64,000 nucleotides of DNA from UBA5216 sp043743335 (GTDB taxonomy: Bacteria; Pseudomonadota; Gammaproteobacteria; Burkholderiales; SG8-41): assembly GCA_043743335.1 (NCBI GenBank), contig JAYTWR010000149.1:1-64000 (forward strand). Reading direction: 5' to 3'. Below are positions 1-8,071 of the stretch, piece by piece. The stretch's first letter is position 1. Every line of letters begins with the position of its first letter. Position numbers and translations under genes: made by a program. Below the pieces are notes generated by a model. The model ran no database searches. It had not been told where the DNA came from and saw only the letters and a list, made by a program, of their open reading frames with translations.

Positions 1-51
1 CTTTGGCACTCGTGCCAAAAAAACAAAAATCAGCACGTGCGGTGCTGAAAA

Positions 52-456
52 TTGAGGCTGCGTGTTTCAAAAATTGGGGGTTTTCTGTCAGGCACTAACT
101 TGTTGATTGTGCTGCCGCAGATCAAAGCGGGCCGCGTGCGCCCGATAGCCGCCACAGGCACGCAGCGCTCAAAGTTGCTGCCTGAGCTGCCCACGGTGGC
201 CGAAAGCGGCTTACCGGGATTCAGCGCCAGTGGCTGGTACGGTGTGATGGCACCGGTGGCAACACCCAAAGACATTGTGACTAAACTGAATACGGAGTTC
301 ACGCGCGCCTTGCGCTCGCCGGATATCAGTGATCGATTGAACAGCATGGCCGCCGAACCCGCGCCAGGCACGCCGGATCAGTTCGGCGCGTTCATTCGCA
401 GTGAAACCGATAAGTGGGCAAAGGTGGTGCGCGCTACGAACATGAAGGCGGAGTGA
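52..456 (+). pseudogene. Bug-type (TctC) receptor, C-terminal remnant
   Basis: The translation matches only the last ~120 residues of a Bug-family periplasmic solute receptor of tripartite tricarboxylate transporters: a QIKAGRVRPIAATG strand, LPTVAESGLPGF, and the terminal KWAKVV...MKAE. A complete receptor has about 320 residues with a signal peptide. The same frame is closed by TGA at 46-48, and the first ~50 bases encode nothing Bug-like. The only start is a TTG at 52 without a Shine-Dalgarno. It ends against a truncated TauD-like gene on the other strand, so this looks like a deletion or rearrangement scar. The rest of the gene is not upstream in this window. Confidence 0.75.
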
Positions 457-745
457 CCGCGCCGGGTACCCAGACTACTTCAACGATGTTGGAGACCACA
501 AATATCTCCGGGTGTTGCACATGCGCCTGACTGGCCAGTTTTAGTTGACGCAGCTCGCCGAAGCGCGCGCTGAAGCGGATTTGATCTTCATCACTCAGGG
601 ACTGACCGCGAAAACAGATCACTTCGTGCCGGTAAAACGCTGCGCGGATCTGCGCAAACGCGGCGTCATCCAGCGCTTGCGACAAATCAGCACCGGTGAT
701 TTCAGCGCCCAGTGCCGAACCGCTGGGTTTGACTTCGATGGCCAT
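434..745 (-). pseudogene. TauD/TfdA-type dioxygenase, N-terminal fragment
   Basis: From ATG at 743-745, preceded on the minus strand by a good AAGGAAA ribosome site, about 89 residues match the N-terminus of Fe(II)/2-oxoglutarate dioxygenases of the TauD/TfdA family (GAEITGADLSQ, HEVICFRGQSLSDEDQIRFSARFGEL, HPEIFVVSN). Homology stops near position 478 and the frame runs ~14 unrelated residues into the tail of the Bug remnant. The HxD...H iron ligands and the 2-oxoglutarate-binding Arg of this family lie further downstream and are absent, so the product cannot be an active oxygenase. A second TauD-like N-terminal fragment lies at 14725-14819. Confidence 0.7.
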
Positions 746-862
746 GGAGATTTCCTTCTGTGCGGTGCCAGAGTGCCAGTGCGTCACGATTTTTGCCCAG
801 TATACTGCGCCTCGCAGCACACTATATAATTTGTATCCACTTCAATTTGCGCAGCAACCACC

Positions 863-2143
863 ATGCTCTCCTATACCCGACGCCGCCTTGCCAAAGGTGT
901 GCTGATCGCTTCTGTTTTGGCGGGACTCCTGTCTCCTTTGCTCGCGCCGTTGCCACACGCGCAAGACATATCGCCGCAAGCGTTTATTCTGTCGCTGGCC
1001 GCAGGCATCGACGAGACCCGCCTAACGCCGCGCGAGCGGCTGGGCCTGCGCCTTTTTTTCGACACCAATTTGTCCGAACCGGCAGGCACCGCGTGCGCCT
1101 CGTGCCATGATCCGCGGCGCGGGTTTACCGGCAACAACAGCACCATGATCGGCGTTGCCCAAGGCAGTCGTTCCGATCAATTTGGTACGCGTGATGCGCC
1201 GACCCTGATGTACTTGGCCACGGCACCGCACTTCGGTGCCATCCACCAAGAAGGCAAACGTTTGCCTGCGGGCGGCCTGTTTTGGGATGGCCGCGCGGAC
1301 ACCCTGGAAGAGCAGGCGAAGCAGCCGTTTTTTAACCCGCTTGAAATGAATAACCCCGATGCGCCGGCGTTGATCGCCAAGGTGGCCAAAGCGACTTACG
1401 CGGGTGAATTTCGCAAGGCGTGGGGCGAGCGGATTTTCGACAATCCCGAAGCCGCGCTCGACGCCATAGCCGATTCAATCGCCGCCTTCGAACGCACGCA
1501 CGTGTTCCAGCCGTTTACGTCGAAATTCGATCATGTGATGCGCGGGCAGGCAAAATTCACCGAGCAGGAGCAGCGCGGTTTGAGCCTTTTTTCCATACGG
1601 CAAAAAGGCAATTGCGTGCAATGCCACACAGTGAATACTGATACACGCGACCCGCAAAAATCACTGTTCACCGATTTCAGCTATCGCGCGCTGGGCTTGC
1701 CGCGCAGCATGCGCATACCGAAAAATGCAGACCCGGCGTTTATCGATTTGGGCTTATGCGAACGTGTGTCAGTGGCAGGCCTCAAGCCCGGGGCAGTCGC
1801 ACCCAAGCCCGTGGTGACAGATCCTGCAAGCTGCGGGTTGTTCAAAACGCCGACGTTGCGCAATATCACTATCACCGCGCCGTACATGCACAACGGATTT
1901 TTCGATCATCTGCGCGACGCGGTGGCGTTTTACGCCACGCGCGATACCGATCCTGCGCGGTGGTTTCCGGCGGGCAAAAAATTTAACGACTTGCCGGGCC
2001 ACTACCACGCCAACGTCGATGTGGACACGCCACCGTACCAGCGCCGCCCCGATCAGCGCCCGCAGTTAACGGACGAAGAGATCGACGACATTGTGGCATT
2101 TCTGTACACCCTGACGGACGGCTACAGCCCGGGGCTCAAGTAG
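863..2143 (+). CDS. MauG/cytochrome c peroxidase-family di-haem protein
   Basis: The 426-residue protein has an N-terminal signal sequence (hydrophobic residues ~12-33) and two haem c motifs: C78-A-S-C81-H82 in a CASCHDPRRGF context and C251-V-Q-C254-H255. This architecture is that of periplasmic di-haem cytochrome c peroxidases and MauG-like proteins, which reduce peroxide or carry out high-valent oxidations. Conserved blocks GLRLFFDTNLS, LFWDGRADTLEEQA and FKTPTLRNITITAPYMHNG fit the family. A TATAAT lies at 825-830. It precedes a PQQ dehydrogenase and a small cytochrome c, so it may act in the same periplasmic electron-transfer chain. Peroxidase versus MauG-like function cannot be settled from sequence. 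Confidence 0.88.
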   Translation: MLSYTRRRLAKGVLIASVLAGLLSPLLAPLPHAQDISPQAFILSLAAGIDETRLTPRERLGLRLFFDTNLSEPAGTACASCHDPRRGFTGNNSTMIGVAQGSRSDQFGTRDAPTLMYLATAPHFGAIHQEGKRLPAGGLFWDGRADTLEEQAKQPFFNPLEMNNPDAPALIAKVAKATYAGEFRKAWGERIFDNPEAALDAIADSIAAFERTHVFQPFTSKFDHVMRGQAKFTEQEQRGLSLFSIRQKGNCVQCHTVNTDTRDPQKSLFTDFSYRALGLPRSMRIPKNADPAFIDLGLCERVSVAGLKPGAVAPKPVVTDPASCGLFKTPTLRNITITAPYMHNGFFDHLRDAVAFYATRDTDPARWFPAGKKFNDLPGHYHANVDVDTPPYQRRPDQRPQLTDEEIDDIVAFLYTLTDGYSPGLK

Positions 2144-2155
2144 AAAAAATATCGG

Positions 2156-2171
2156 TAAGTAATTGATTTTA
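2156..2171 (+). repeat. boundary motif copy 1
   Basis: TAAGTAATTGATTTTA, 12 bases after the di-haem protein stop codon. Perfect IHF consensus on the minus strand. Confidence 0.85.
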
Positions 2172-2324
2172 TGGGTAATTGTATATACCAAGGCAACTGA
2201 ATTTATCGCCACAGTATGCGCAGCCGGAAAAAGTGACTAAACTGCGCCCACGCTGCATTTTGTGAATTGGGCAAAAGGCAGCGATCTGGTCACTGCATTC
2301 TGTTCAAATTCCCAAGGGGGGTGT

Positions 2325-3998
2325 ATGAAGAAATTCGCAATCAGTGCATTGCTCGGCGTAGCGTTAAGCGCCGGTGCCTATGCACAAACGCAAGAAGATC
2401 TGTCGCGTGACGGTAACGGCGGCAGCACCGATAACGTGCTGACCTACGGCATGGGCTATCACCAGCAGCGTTACAGCAAGCTCACGCAAATCAACAAGGA
2501 CAACGTCAAGCGTCTGGTGCCGGTTTGGACCGCGTCGCTCGGCAACGAATACGGCGAGCAAGGTCAGCCGTTTGTGCACAACGGCGTGATGTATGCGGCC
2601 AACGTCAAGCGCGTGATCGCGCTGGATATTGCCACTGGCAAGCAACTGTGGAACTTTGATCTGGAGTGGGACCCGGCGGTGCCGCGCGTGGTCTGCTGCG
2701 GCCTGAACAACCGTGGCGTGGCGTTGTTTGATGGCAAGGTGTATGTGGCCGCCATCGACGCGCACCTCTACGCACTCGACGCCAAAACCGGCAAGCAAGT
2801 GTGGAAATCCAAAATCGCCGAATGGAAAGAAGGCTATTCCATCACCAGCGCGCCCAGCGTGGTTGGCGGCATTGTGATGAGCGGCATGACCGGCGGTGAA
2901 TTCGGCGTGCGCGGCTTTGTGGTGGGTTTGGATGCGCAAACGGGTAAAGAAATGTGGCGTCGCCACACCACGCCAGACCCGACGGAAAAGGCGTATTCCA
3001 CTTGGCCGCAGGATGATTCGTACAAACGCGGCGGCGCGTCGACTTGGATCACCGGTTCGTATGACCCTGAGCTTGACCTGTCGTATTGGGGCACCAGCAA
3101 CGGCGGCCCGTGGAGCTGGAAAGCGCGCCCGGGTGACAACCTGTGGGTGGCCTCGGTCATCGCCATCAAACCTAAAACGGGCGAGATCGCGTGGCACTAC
3201 CAATGGACGCCTTCAGAAACCTACGATTACGACGGCAACAACGAAAACGTATTGGGCGAACTCAGCATCAACGGCAAAAAGCGCAAGGTGCTGATGCACG
3301 CCGACCGCAACGGCCTGATGTATGTGCTGGATCGCGCCACGGGTGAAGTGCTCGCGGGCAACCCCTATGTGAAAACCAACTGGACTACCGGCGTTGATCT
3401 CAAGACAGGCCGTGTGGTGGAAACCGAAGTCGCGCAGAGACTGCGCGCGGGTGAAAAAGTTGAACTGGAACCGCGTTGGACCGGCGGCAAAAACTGGATG
3501 CCCATGGCGTTCAACCCCAACACCGGTCGACTCTACTTCTCGATGCTCGAAGAAACCGCGATTTATCAGTTGGACAAGAATATCCCTGCCTACAAGCCGG
3601 GCGAGCGTTACGTGGGTGTAACGACTGCTACCAAAGACCGTGATCCCAGCAAACCGTGGGGTTATTGGGGCTCAGTGAGCCCCATGACCGGCAAGGCGGT
3701 TTGGCGTACGCCTTTGGTTGACTTGCCGAGCTGGTCCGGTGCCATGGTCACAGCGGGTGGCTTGGTGTTTACCGGCAATACGGCGGGCGATTTCGCGGCG
3801 CTCGACGAAGCCAGCGGTCAAGTGTTGTGGAAGTTCAAAACGCCGTCCGGCGTGAACTCGCAGCCTATTACCTACACCTACAAAGGCAAGCAGTACGTGT
3901 CGGTGTTCTCGGGCTTGGGCGGCGGTGTTTCTGCGCGCCGCGAAACGGCGGGTAAGGTGCTGCCGGCGGGCACAGTTTGGACCTTTGCGGTGCAGTAA
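2325..3998 (+). CDS. PQQ-dependent alcohol dehydrogenase, DYD (lanthanide) type
   Basis: A quinoprotein dehydrogenase of the methanol/ethanol family (557 residues). I chose ATG 2325 because AAGGGGGG precedes it and the protein then opens with a signal peptide (MKKFAISALLGVALSAGAYA). The adjacent cysteines C124-C125 fit the vicinal disulfide that contacts PQQ. The catalytic segment reads TPSETYD301-Y302-D303: the first Asp aligns with the catalytic base, and the second is the extra Asp that in XoxF and related enzymes ligates a lanthanide (Ala in calcium-dependent MxaF). GTSNGGPW and the tryptophan-docking repeats are present. The substrate is an unknown alcohol; the cytochrome c at 4081 is the likely electron acceptor. 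A terminator follows. Confidence 0.88.
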   Translation: MKKFAISALLGVALSAGAYAQTQEDLSRDGNGGSTDNVLTYGMGYHQQRYSKLTQINKDNVKRLVPVWTASLGNEYGEQGQPFVHNGVMYAANVKRVIALDIATGKQLWNFDLEWDPAVPRVVCCGLNNRGVALFDGKVYVAAIDAHLYALDAKTGKQVWKSKIAEWKEGYSITSAPSVVGGIVMSGMTGGEFGVRGFVVGLDAQTGKEMWRRHTTPDPTEKAYSTWPQDDSYKRGGASTWITGSYDPELDLSYWGTSNGGPWSWKARPGDNLWVASVIAIKPKTGEIAWHYQWTPSETYDYDGNNENVLGELSINGKKRKVLMHADRNGLMYVLDRATGEVLAGNPYVKTNWTTGVDLKTGRVVETEVAQRLRAGEKVELEPRWTGGKNWMPMAFNPNTGRLYFSMLEETAIYQLDKNIPAYKPGERYVGVTTATKDRDPSKPWGYWGSVSPMTGKAVWRTPLVDLPSWSGAMVTAGGLVFTGNTAGDFAALDEASGQVLWKFKTPSGVNSQPITYTYKGKQYVSVFSGLGGGVSARRETAGKVLPAGTVWTFAVQ

Positions 3999-4027
3999 GC
4001 CAAACCGCGCAGTCAGGCGTTATCTAT

Positions 4028-4058
4028 CCCACCGGCGCTGCCGGTGGGATTTTCATTT
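4028..4058 (+). terminator. rho-independent terminator after PQQ dehydrogenase
   Basis: A 9-bp GC-rich stem (CCCACCGGC / GCCGGTGGG) with a 3-base loop is followed by ATTTTCATTT. It should limit readthrough into the cytochrome gene. Confidence 0.8.
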
Positions 4059-4064
4059 ATACTG

Positions 4065-4080
4065 TAACTAATTGATTTTA
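4065..4080 (+). repeat. boundary motif copy 2
   Basis: TAACTAATTGATTTTA ends at the base before the cytochrome c ATG, leaving no Shine-Dalgarno. Confidence 0.9.
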
Positions 4081-4392
4081 ATGAAAAAAATTAAACTACT
4101 CGGATGTATTGCCGGGATTCTGCTCAGCGCCGTGGCGGGTGCCCAACCGTTCGCACCAGAGCAGTTCAAGAGCGGCTCGGACACCTATGCACGGCATTGC
4201 TCAGCCTGCCACGGCGCGCGCATGAAAAACCCCGAAGGCGCGTTTGATCTGCCCACCTTCCCCAAAGATCAAAAAGAGCGCTTCATGCGCTCGGTGAGCA
4301 AGGGCAAAAACAGCATGCCGCCGTGGGATGGCTTACTAAAGCCCGACGAAATCGAAGCCTTATGGGCCTACGTACACACGGGCGACAATTAA
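4081..4392 (+). CDS. small periplasmic cytochrome c
   Basis: A monohaem class I cytochrome c of 103 residues: signal peptide MKKIKLLGCIAGILLSAVAGA, a single CSACH haem motif, and a candidate distal Met in KNSMPPW. Its position behind the PQQ dehydrogenase suggests that it takes electrons from the quinoprotein. The start is the ATG at 4081. The preceding 16 bases are exactly a boundary motif, with no Shine-Dalgarno, so initiation is unusual or leaderless. Confidence 0.85.
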   Translation: MKKIKLLGCIAGILLSAVAGAQPFAPEQFKSGSDTYARHCSACHGARMKNPEGAFDLPTFPKDQKERFMRSVSKGKNSMPPWDGLLKPDEIEALWAYVHTGDN

Positions 4393-4430
4393 CCGACAGT
4401 CAGTTCCTGCCTGAGCCACCGGCGGGCAGG

Positions 4431-5402
4431 TTACTCCGCCTTGATGTTCGCCGTGCGTACCACCTTGCTCCACTTAGCGGTTTCCGCCGCGACAAAAGCG
4501 CCGAATTCCGCCGGGGTGTTGGCGCGCGATTGCACACTCAGCGACGCCAGCCGTTCAACGATGGCAGGCGCGCGGATCACGGCATTTAACCCCGCGTTGA
4601 GCCGGTCGATGACCGCGGCCGGCGTGCCGGCTGGCACAAATACGCCATTCCATTCATGGGCTTCGAAGCCGGGCAGGGTGTCTGCCACCGGCGCCAGTGC
4701 GGGCAACGCCGCCAGCCGTCCACGCCCGGTGTGCGCAATGGCGCGCAGTGTGCCGGCCTTGACCAAGTTGGTCGATGCCGCCGCGTTGCTGAAATAGAAC
4801 TTGAGATGCCCACCCATCACGTCAGCCAGCGCCGGTGCACCGCTTTTGTAGGGAATGTGATTCAGGCGGATACCGGCATTGATACGAAACAGCTCCAGCG
4901 CCATATGCTGCACGCTGCCATTGCCGGATGAGCCCCAGTTAAGTCCCTCGCGGGTGGATTTCGCCAGTTCGATCACCTCGGTAACGCTCGCCAGATTGAC
5001 CGATGGATGCGTGACCAGCAAATTCGGCACCACGCCAGCCAGAAACACCGGCAGAAAATCCTTGGCCGTGTTGTAGGGCAGGCTTGCGAACATCGCGGGA
5101 TTTATCGAATGCCCGGTGGCATCGTGCAAAATGGCATAGCCGTCGGGCGTTGCACGCGCAATTACGCCGGTGCCGATGGTGCCCGATCCGCCACCGCGAT
5201 TGTCAATAATAAACTGCTGGCCGAAGTCTTCGGTTAGTTTGCCGAACAGAATGCGCGCCAGCGTGTCCGCACCGCCGCCGGGTGCAAAGGGCACCACCAC
5301 TCTGACAGACTTTGTCGGGTAGCCCGGTTGGGACAGCGAAGCGGTCGAGAGCACGGCTGCAAGCGAGCCGCAAAGCCAAACTGAAAGCCGAAATTGTTTC
5401 AA
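4431..5402 (-). CDS. Bug-family tripartite tricarboxylate transporter receptor
   Basis: A full-length (323 residues) periplasmic binding protein of the Bug/TctC family. It has a signal peptide (MKQFRLSVWLCGSLAAVLSTASLS), the hallmark YPTKSVRVVVPFAPGGGADTLAR, the ligand-pocket loop ATPDGYAIL, and the C-terminal LPGFEAHEWNGVFVPAGTP and AKWSKVVRTANIKAE. Such receptors bind carboxylates and similar acids and deliver them to TctA/TctB permeases. No tctA or tctB is in the window, so this is an orphan receptor, as is common in Bordetella and Cupriavidus relatives. The substrate is unknown. Confidence 0.9.
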   Translation of the reverse strand: MKQFRLSVWLCGSLAAVLSTASLSQPGYPTKSVRVVVPFAPGGGADTLARILFGKLTEDFGQQFIIDNRGGGSGTIGTGVIARATPDGYAILHDATGHSINPAMFASLPYNTAKDFLPVFLAGVVPNLLVTHPSVNLASVTEVIELAKSTREGLNWGSSGNGSVQHMALELFRINAGIRLNHIPYKSGAPALADVMGGHLKFYFSNAAASTNLVKAGTLRAIAHTGRGRLAALPALAPVADTLPGFEAHEWNGVFVPAGTPAAVIDRLNAGLNAVIRAPAIVERLASLSVQSRANTPAEFGAFVAAETAKWSKVVRTANIKAE

Positions 5403-5564
5403 TGCAAACCTCGCTGGTGAGTCTCAGGGAACTGTAGCGCCGAGCTGTTGGCCCGTCAATCAAGCTGCAACTTGGTTTACCATGGGCGCATGACCGAAAT
5501 GGGCCCCACGGGATCGGCTTGTCGCCTCACACCGGAAACGAAATAGCTTACCGGCGATGTAACG

Positions 5565-5580
5565 CAACTAATTGATTTTA
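5565..5580 (+). repeat. boundary motif copy 3
   Basis: CAACTAATTGATTTTA followed by the AT-rich extension TTGAATTTTATTAAAA, upstream of the SDR start. Confidence 0.88.
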
Positions 5581-5606
5581 TTGAATTTTATTAAAATGGA
5601 CCTTTG

Positions 5607-6371
5607 ATGACCCCTTCAACCACAGGCAGCAAAGAACTCACCGGCAAGGTAGCGCTCGTCACCGGAGCCGGAGTCAATATTGGGCGAGCAACGGCACTGG
5701 AACTGGCCGCTGCGGGCGCCAAAGTAGCGGTCAACACACGCTCGTCACGCGCGCAAGCGGAACAAGTCGTGCGCGAGATTCAAGCCGCTGGAGGGGAAGC
5801 GGCGCTGTTCATGGCCGACATTGCCGACGCGGCGCAGGTGCAGCGCATGGCGGACGACGTGTTGGCCTGCTACGGGCGCATCGACCTGCTGGTGCTAAAC
5901 GCATCGGTGCGGCGGGAAACGCGCTTTGTCGATATGAGTTTTGAACAGTGGCGCGTGCCCTTATCCATATCGCTCGACGGCGCATTTCACTGCATCAAGG
6001 CGTGCCTGCCGTCGATGATCGCGGCGGGCGGTGGCAGCATCGTCGCATTGACCGGCAGCAATGTGCTCGAAGGCGCGGTGGGCAAAGTACACAGCTCCGC
6101 CGCCAAAAGTGGGCTGACGGGCATGATCCGCGCCATTGCGCGCGAGCTCGGCGGCAGCGGCATCCGCGCCAATTGCGTGTCGCCGGGCATTATCAACACC
6201 TCGCGCCCAGCGCATCGCACCGCGCGTCGCGACGCCAAAGGGCTGGTGCCGCTGGAGCGCTATGGCGAATCTGCGGAAATCGCCACCACCGTGCGTTTCT
6301 TGTGCGGCCCCGGCGGGAGCTACATCACCGGGCAGACGGTGCATGTCAACGGTGGGCAAACGACGACGTAG
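5607..6371 (+). CDS. short-chain dehydrogenase/reductase lacking the catalytic Tyr
   Basis: An SDR fold protein of 254 residues. The NAD(P)-binding TGAGVNIG is at ~19-26, LVLNAS replaces the usual NNAG, and the C-terminal ITGQTVHVNGG is typical. At the active site, K167 of the YxxxK motif is present in VHSSAAKSG, but the position four residues before it is Ser163 rather than Tyr. Classical SDR chemistry is therefore doubtful; the protein may be a divergent reductase or have a changed mechanism. ATG 5607 is preferred over TTG 5604; the leader lacks a clear Shine-Dalgarno. Confidence 0.8.
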   Translation: MTPSTTGSKELTGKVALVTGAGVNIGRATALELAAAGAKVAVNTRSSRAQAEQVVREIQAAGGEAALFMADIADAAQVQRMADDVLACYGRIDLLVLNASVRRETRFVDMSFEQWRVPLSISLDGAFHCIKACLPSMIAAGGGSIVALTGSNVLEGAVGKVHSSAAKSGLTGMIRAIARELGGSGIRANCVSPGIINTSRPAHRTARRDAKGLVPLERYGESAEIATTVRFLCGPGGSYITGQTVHVNGGQTTT

Positions 6372-6461
6372 CGTGTTGCGCCGCCGGTTGTTCCGATCAT
6401 TGCCACGCTTGTTCCGAGCGCCTATAATTCACGGCTCATTGTGGCGTTTGCCAAAACAGTT

Positions 6462-6477
6462 CAACTAATTGATTTAT
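6462..6477 (+). repeat. boundary motif copy 4
   Basis: CAACTAATTGATTTAT, followed by AAGGA and the ATG of the 3-hydroxyacyl-CoA dehydrogenase gene. Confidence 0.85.
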
Positions 6478-6488
6478 AAGGATTTTTT

Positions 6489-8018
6489 ATGACGTTGGAT
6501 GTCAATCGGCCTGATCTGATTGTGGGTGTTATTGGTACCGGCGCGATGGGACGCGGCATTGTGCAGGTGACTGCTGCGGGCGGCATGACGGTGTTGATGA
6601 CGGACGCGCGTCCGGGCGCTGCGGCTGAGGCCAAAGATTTCATCGCAAAAATGCTCGATCGTGCGGCTGACAAGGGCACGATGACGAAGGATGAGGCCGC
6701 TGCGGCGACCGCGCGCATCAAGATCGTTGACAGTCATAAAGACATGAAGCCGTGCCACGTGGTGATCGAGGCCATTGTCGAAAACTTGGATGCCAAGCGC
6801 GCGCTGTTTGCCGAACTGGAAGCGGTTGTGACACCGGAGTGCATTATGGTGTCCAACACCTCGTCGATGTCGGTGACGACCATCGGCGCTAAGCTCAAAA
6901 CGCCGCATCGGTTTGCTGGCTTTCACTTCTTTAACCCGGTGCCGCTGATGAAGCTGGTGGAGGTGATCTCCGGCCTCTTGACCGAACCGTGGGTGTGCGA
7001 TGCGCTGATGGTGCTGGGCCGCCGCATGACACGCGAACCGGTTCGGCTGACCGATGCGCCGGGCTTTTTGGTCAATCAAGTGGGGCGTGGTTTTTCGCTG
7101 GAAGCCTCGCATCTGGTGTATGAGGGTGTTTCCAACTTTGCGGATGTGGACCGTGTGATGCGTGATGTCGGTGGCTTTCGCATGGGGCCTTTTGAGTTAA
7201 TGGAATTGACCGGTTTGGATGTCACGCAACCGGCTTCATCGTTGATTTATAACCAGTTTTTCCAAGAGCCGCGTTATCGTCCGAGCCTGATTATGCAGTC
7301 CCGCTATGAAGCGGGCGTGCTGGGCCGCAAGAGCAAAAAGGGCTTTTACGAGTACGATGCCGACATGAAAGCCATCGTCGCCCCGGAAAAGCCTGCGCCT
7401 GCCGCGCGGCCCGATTCGGTGTGGGTGAGCGGGGTTGAGGCGGCAGGTTCGGCCAAGCTAACCGAGCTGCTCAGCAAGCTGGGCGCACCTGTGGAGCAGG
7501 GTGCCAAGCCATCGGCCAAAGCGCTGATACTAGTCACGCCGATAGGCGAAGACGCCACCACGGCCGCCACGTCGCAGGGGCTGGACCCCAAACGCACGGT
7601 GGCAGTGGACACACTGTTTCCGATGGTCAAGCGCCGCACGATCATGACCACGCCGTTGACCGACCCGGCGTACCGCGATGCCGCGCACGGCTTGATGGCG
7701 TCCGATGGCGTGCCGGTGACGGTGTGCCGCGACAGCCCGGGCTTTATTGCGCAGCGCATTATTGCGATGGTGGTGAACATTGGCTGTTCGATTGCGCAAA
7801 GCCGCACCGCGTCGCCAGCGGACATCGACAAGGCCGTGACTTTGGGCCTGAATTACCCCAACGGCCCGTTCAAATTTGCCGATGTGTTGGGCGTGCAAAA
7901 CATTCATCGTATTCTTGAAAACATGAACAAGATTTACGCTGATCCGCGGTACCGGCCGAACATTTGGCTCACGCGGCGGGCCAAGCTGGGCGTTTCGGCA
8001 TTGACAGAAGAAACTTAA
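6489..8018 (+). CDS. 3-hydroxyacyl-CoA dehydrogenase (PaaH type)
   Basis: At 509 residues this is the long form: an NAD-binding Rossmann domain (GVIGTGAMGRGIVQ at ~16-29), the HFFNPVPLMKLVEVI catalytic segment, and two HCDH C-terminal domains in tandem (NQVGRGFSLEA; then SPGFIAQRIIAMVVN). It oxidises (S)-3-hydroxyacyl-CoA, such as 3-hydroxybutyryl-CoA, to the 3-oxoacyl-CoA. A good AAGGA site at 6478-6482 fixes the start. The thiolase and glutaryl-CoA dehydrogenase that follow suggest a pathway ending in acetyl-CoA. No crotonase gene is nearby. Confidence 0.9.
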   Translation: MTLDVNRPDLIVGVIGTGAMGRGIVQVTAAGGMTVLMTDARPGAAAEAKDFIAKMLDRAADKGTMTKDEAAAATARIKIVDSHKDMKPCHVVIEAIVENLDAKRALFAELEAVVTPECIMVSNTSSMSVTTIGAKLKTPHRFAGFHFFNPVPLMKLVEVISGLLTEPWVCDALMVLGRRMTREPVRLTDAPGFLVNQVGRGFSLEASHLVYEGVSNFADVDRVMRDVGGFRMGPFELMELTGLDVTQPASSLIYNQFFQEPRYRPSLIMQSRYEAGVLGRKSKKGFYEYDADMKAIVAPEKPAPAARPDSVWVSGVEAAGSAKLTELLSKLGAPVEQGAKPSAKALILVTPIGEDATTAATSQGLDPKRTVAVDTLFPMVKRRTIMTTPLTDPAYRDAAHGLMASDGVPVTVCRDSPGFIAQRIIAMVVNIGCSIAQSRTASPADIDKAVTLGLNYPNGPFKFADVLGVQNIHRILENMNKIYADPRYRPNIWLTRRAKLGVSALTEET

Positions 8019-8041
8019 TTTTTTACTTTAAATTATATTTT

Positions 8042-8057
8042 TAATTAATTGATTTTA
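8042..8057 (+). repeat. boundary motif copy 5
   Basis: TAATTAATTGATTTTA; its end merges with the AAAAGGA ribosome site of the thiolase gene. Confidence 0.85.
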
Positions 8058-8071
8058 AAAGGAAATTTAAA

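Noticed and set aside
2364..3203. Long open frame antisense to the PQQ dehydrogenase
   Set aside because: The opposite strand encodes a clear enzyme. The product is His/Arg-rich low-complexity sequence typical of a shadow frame.
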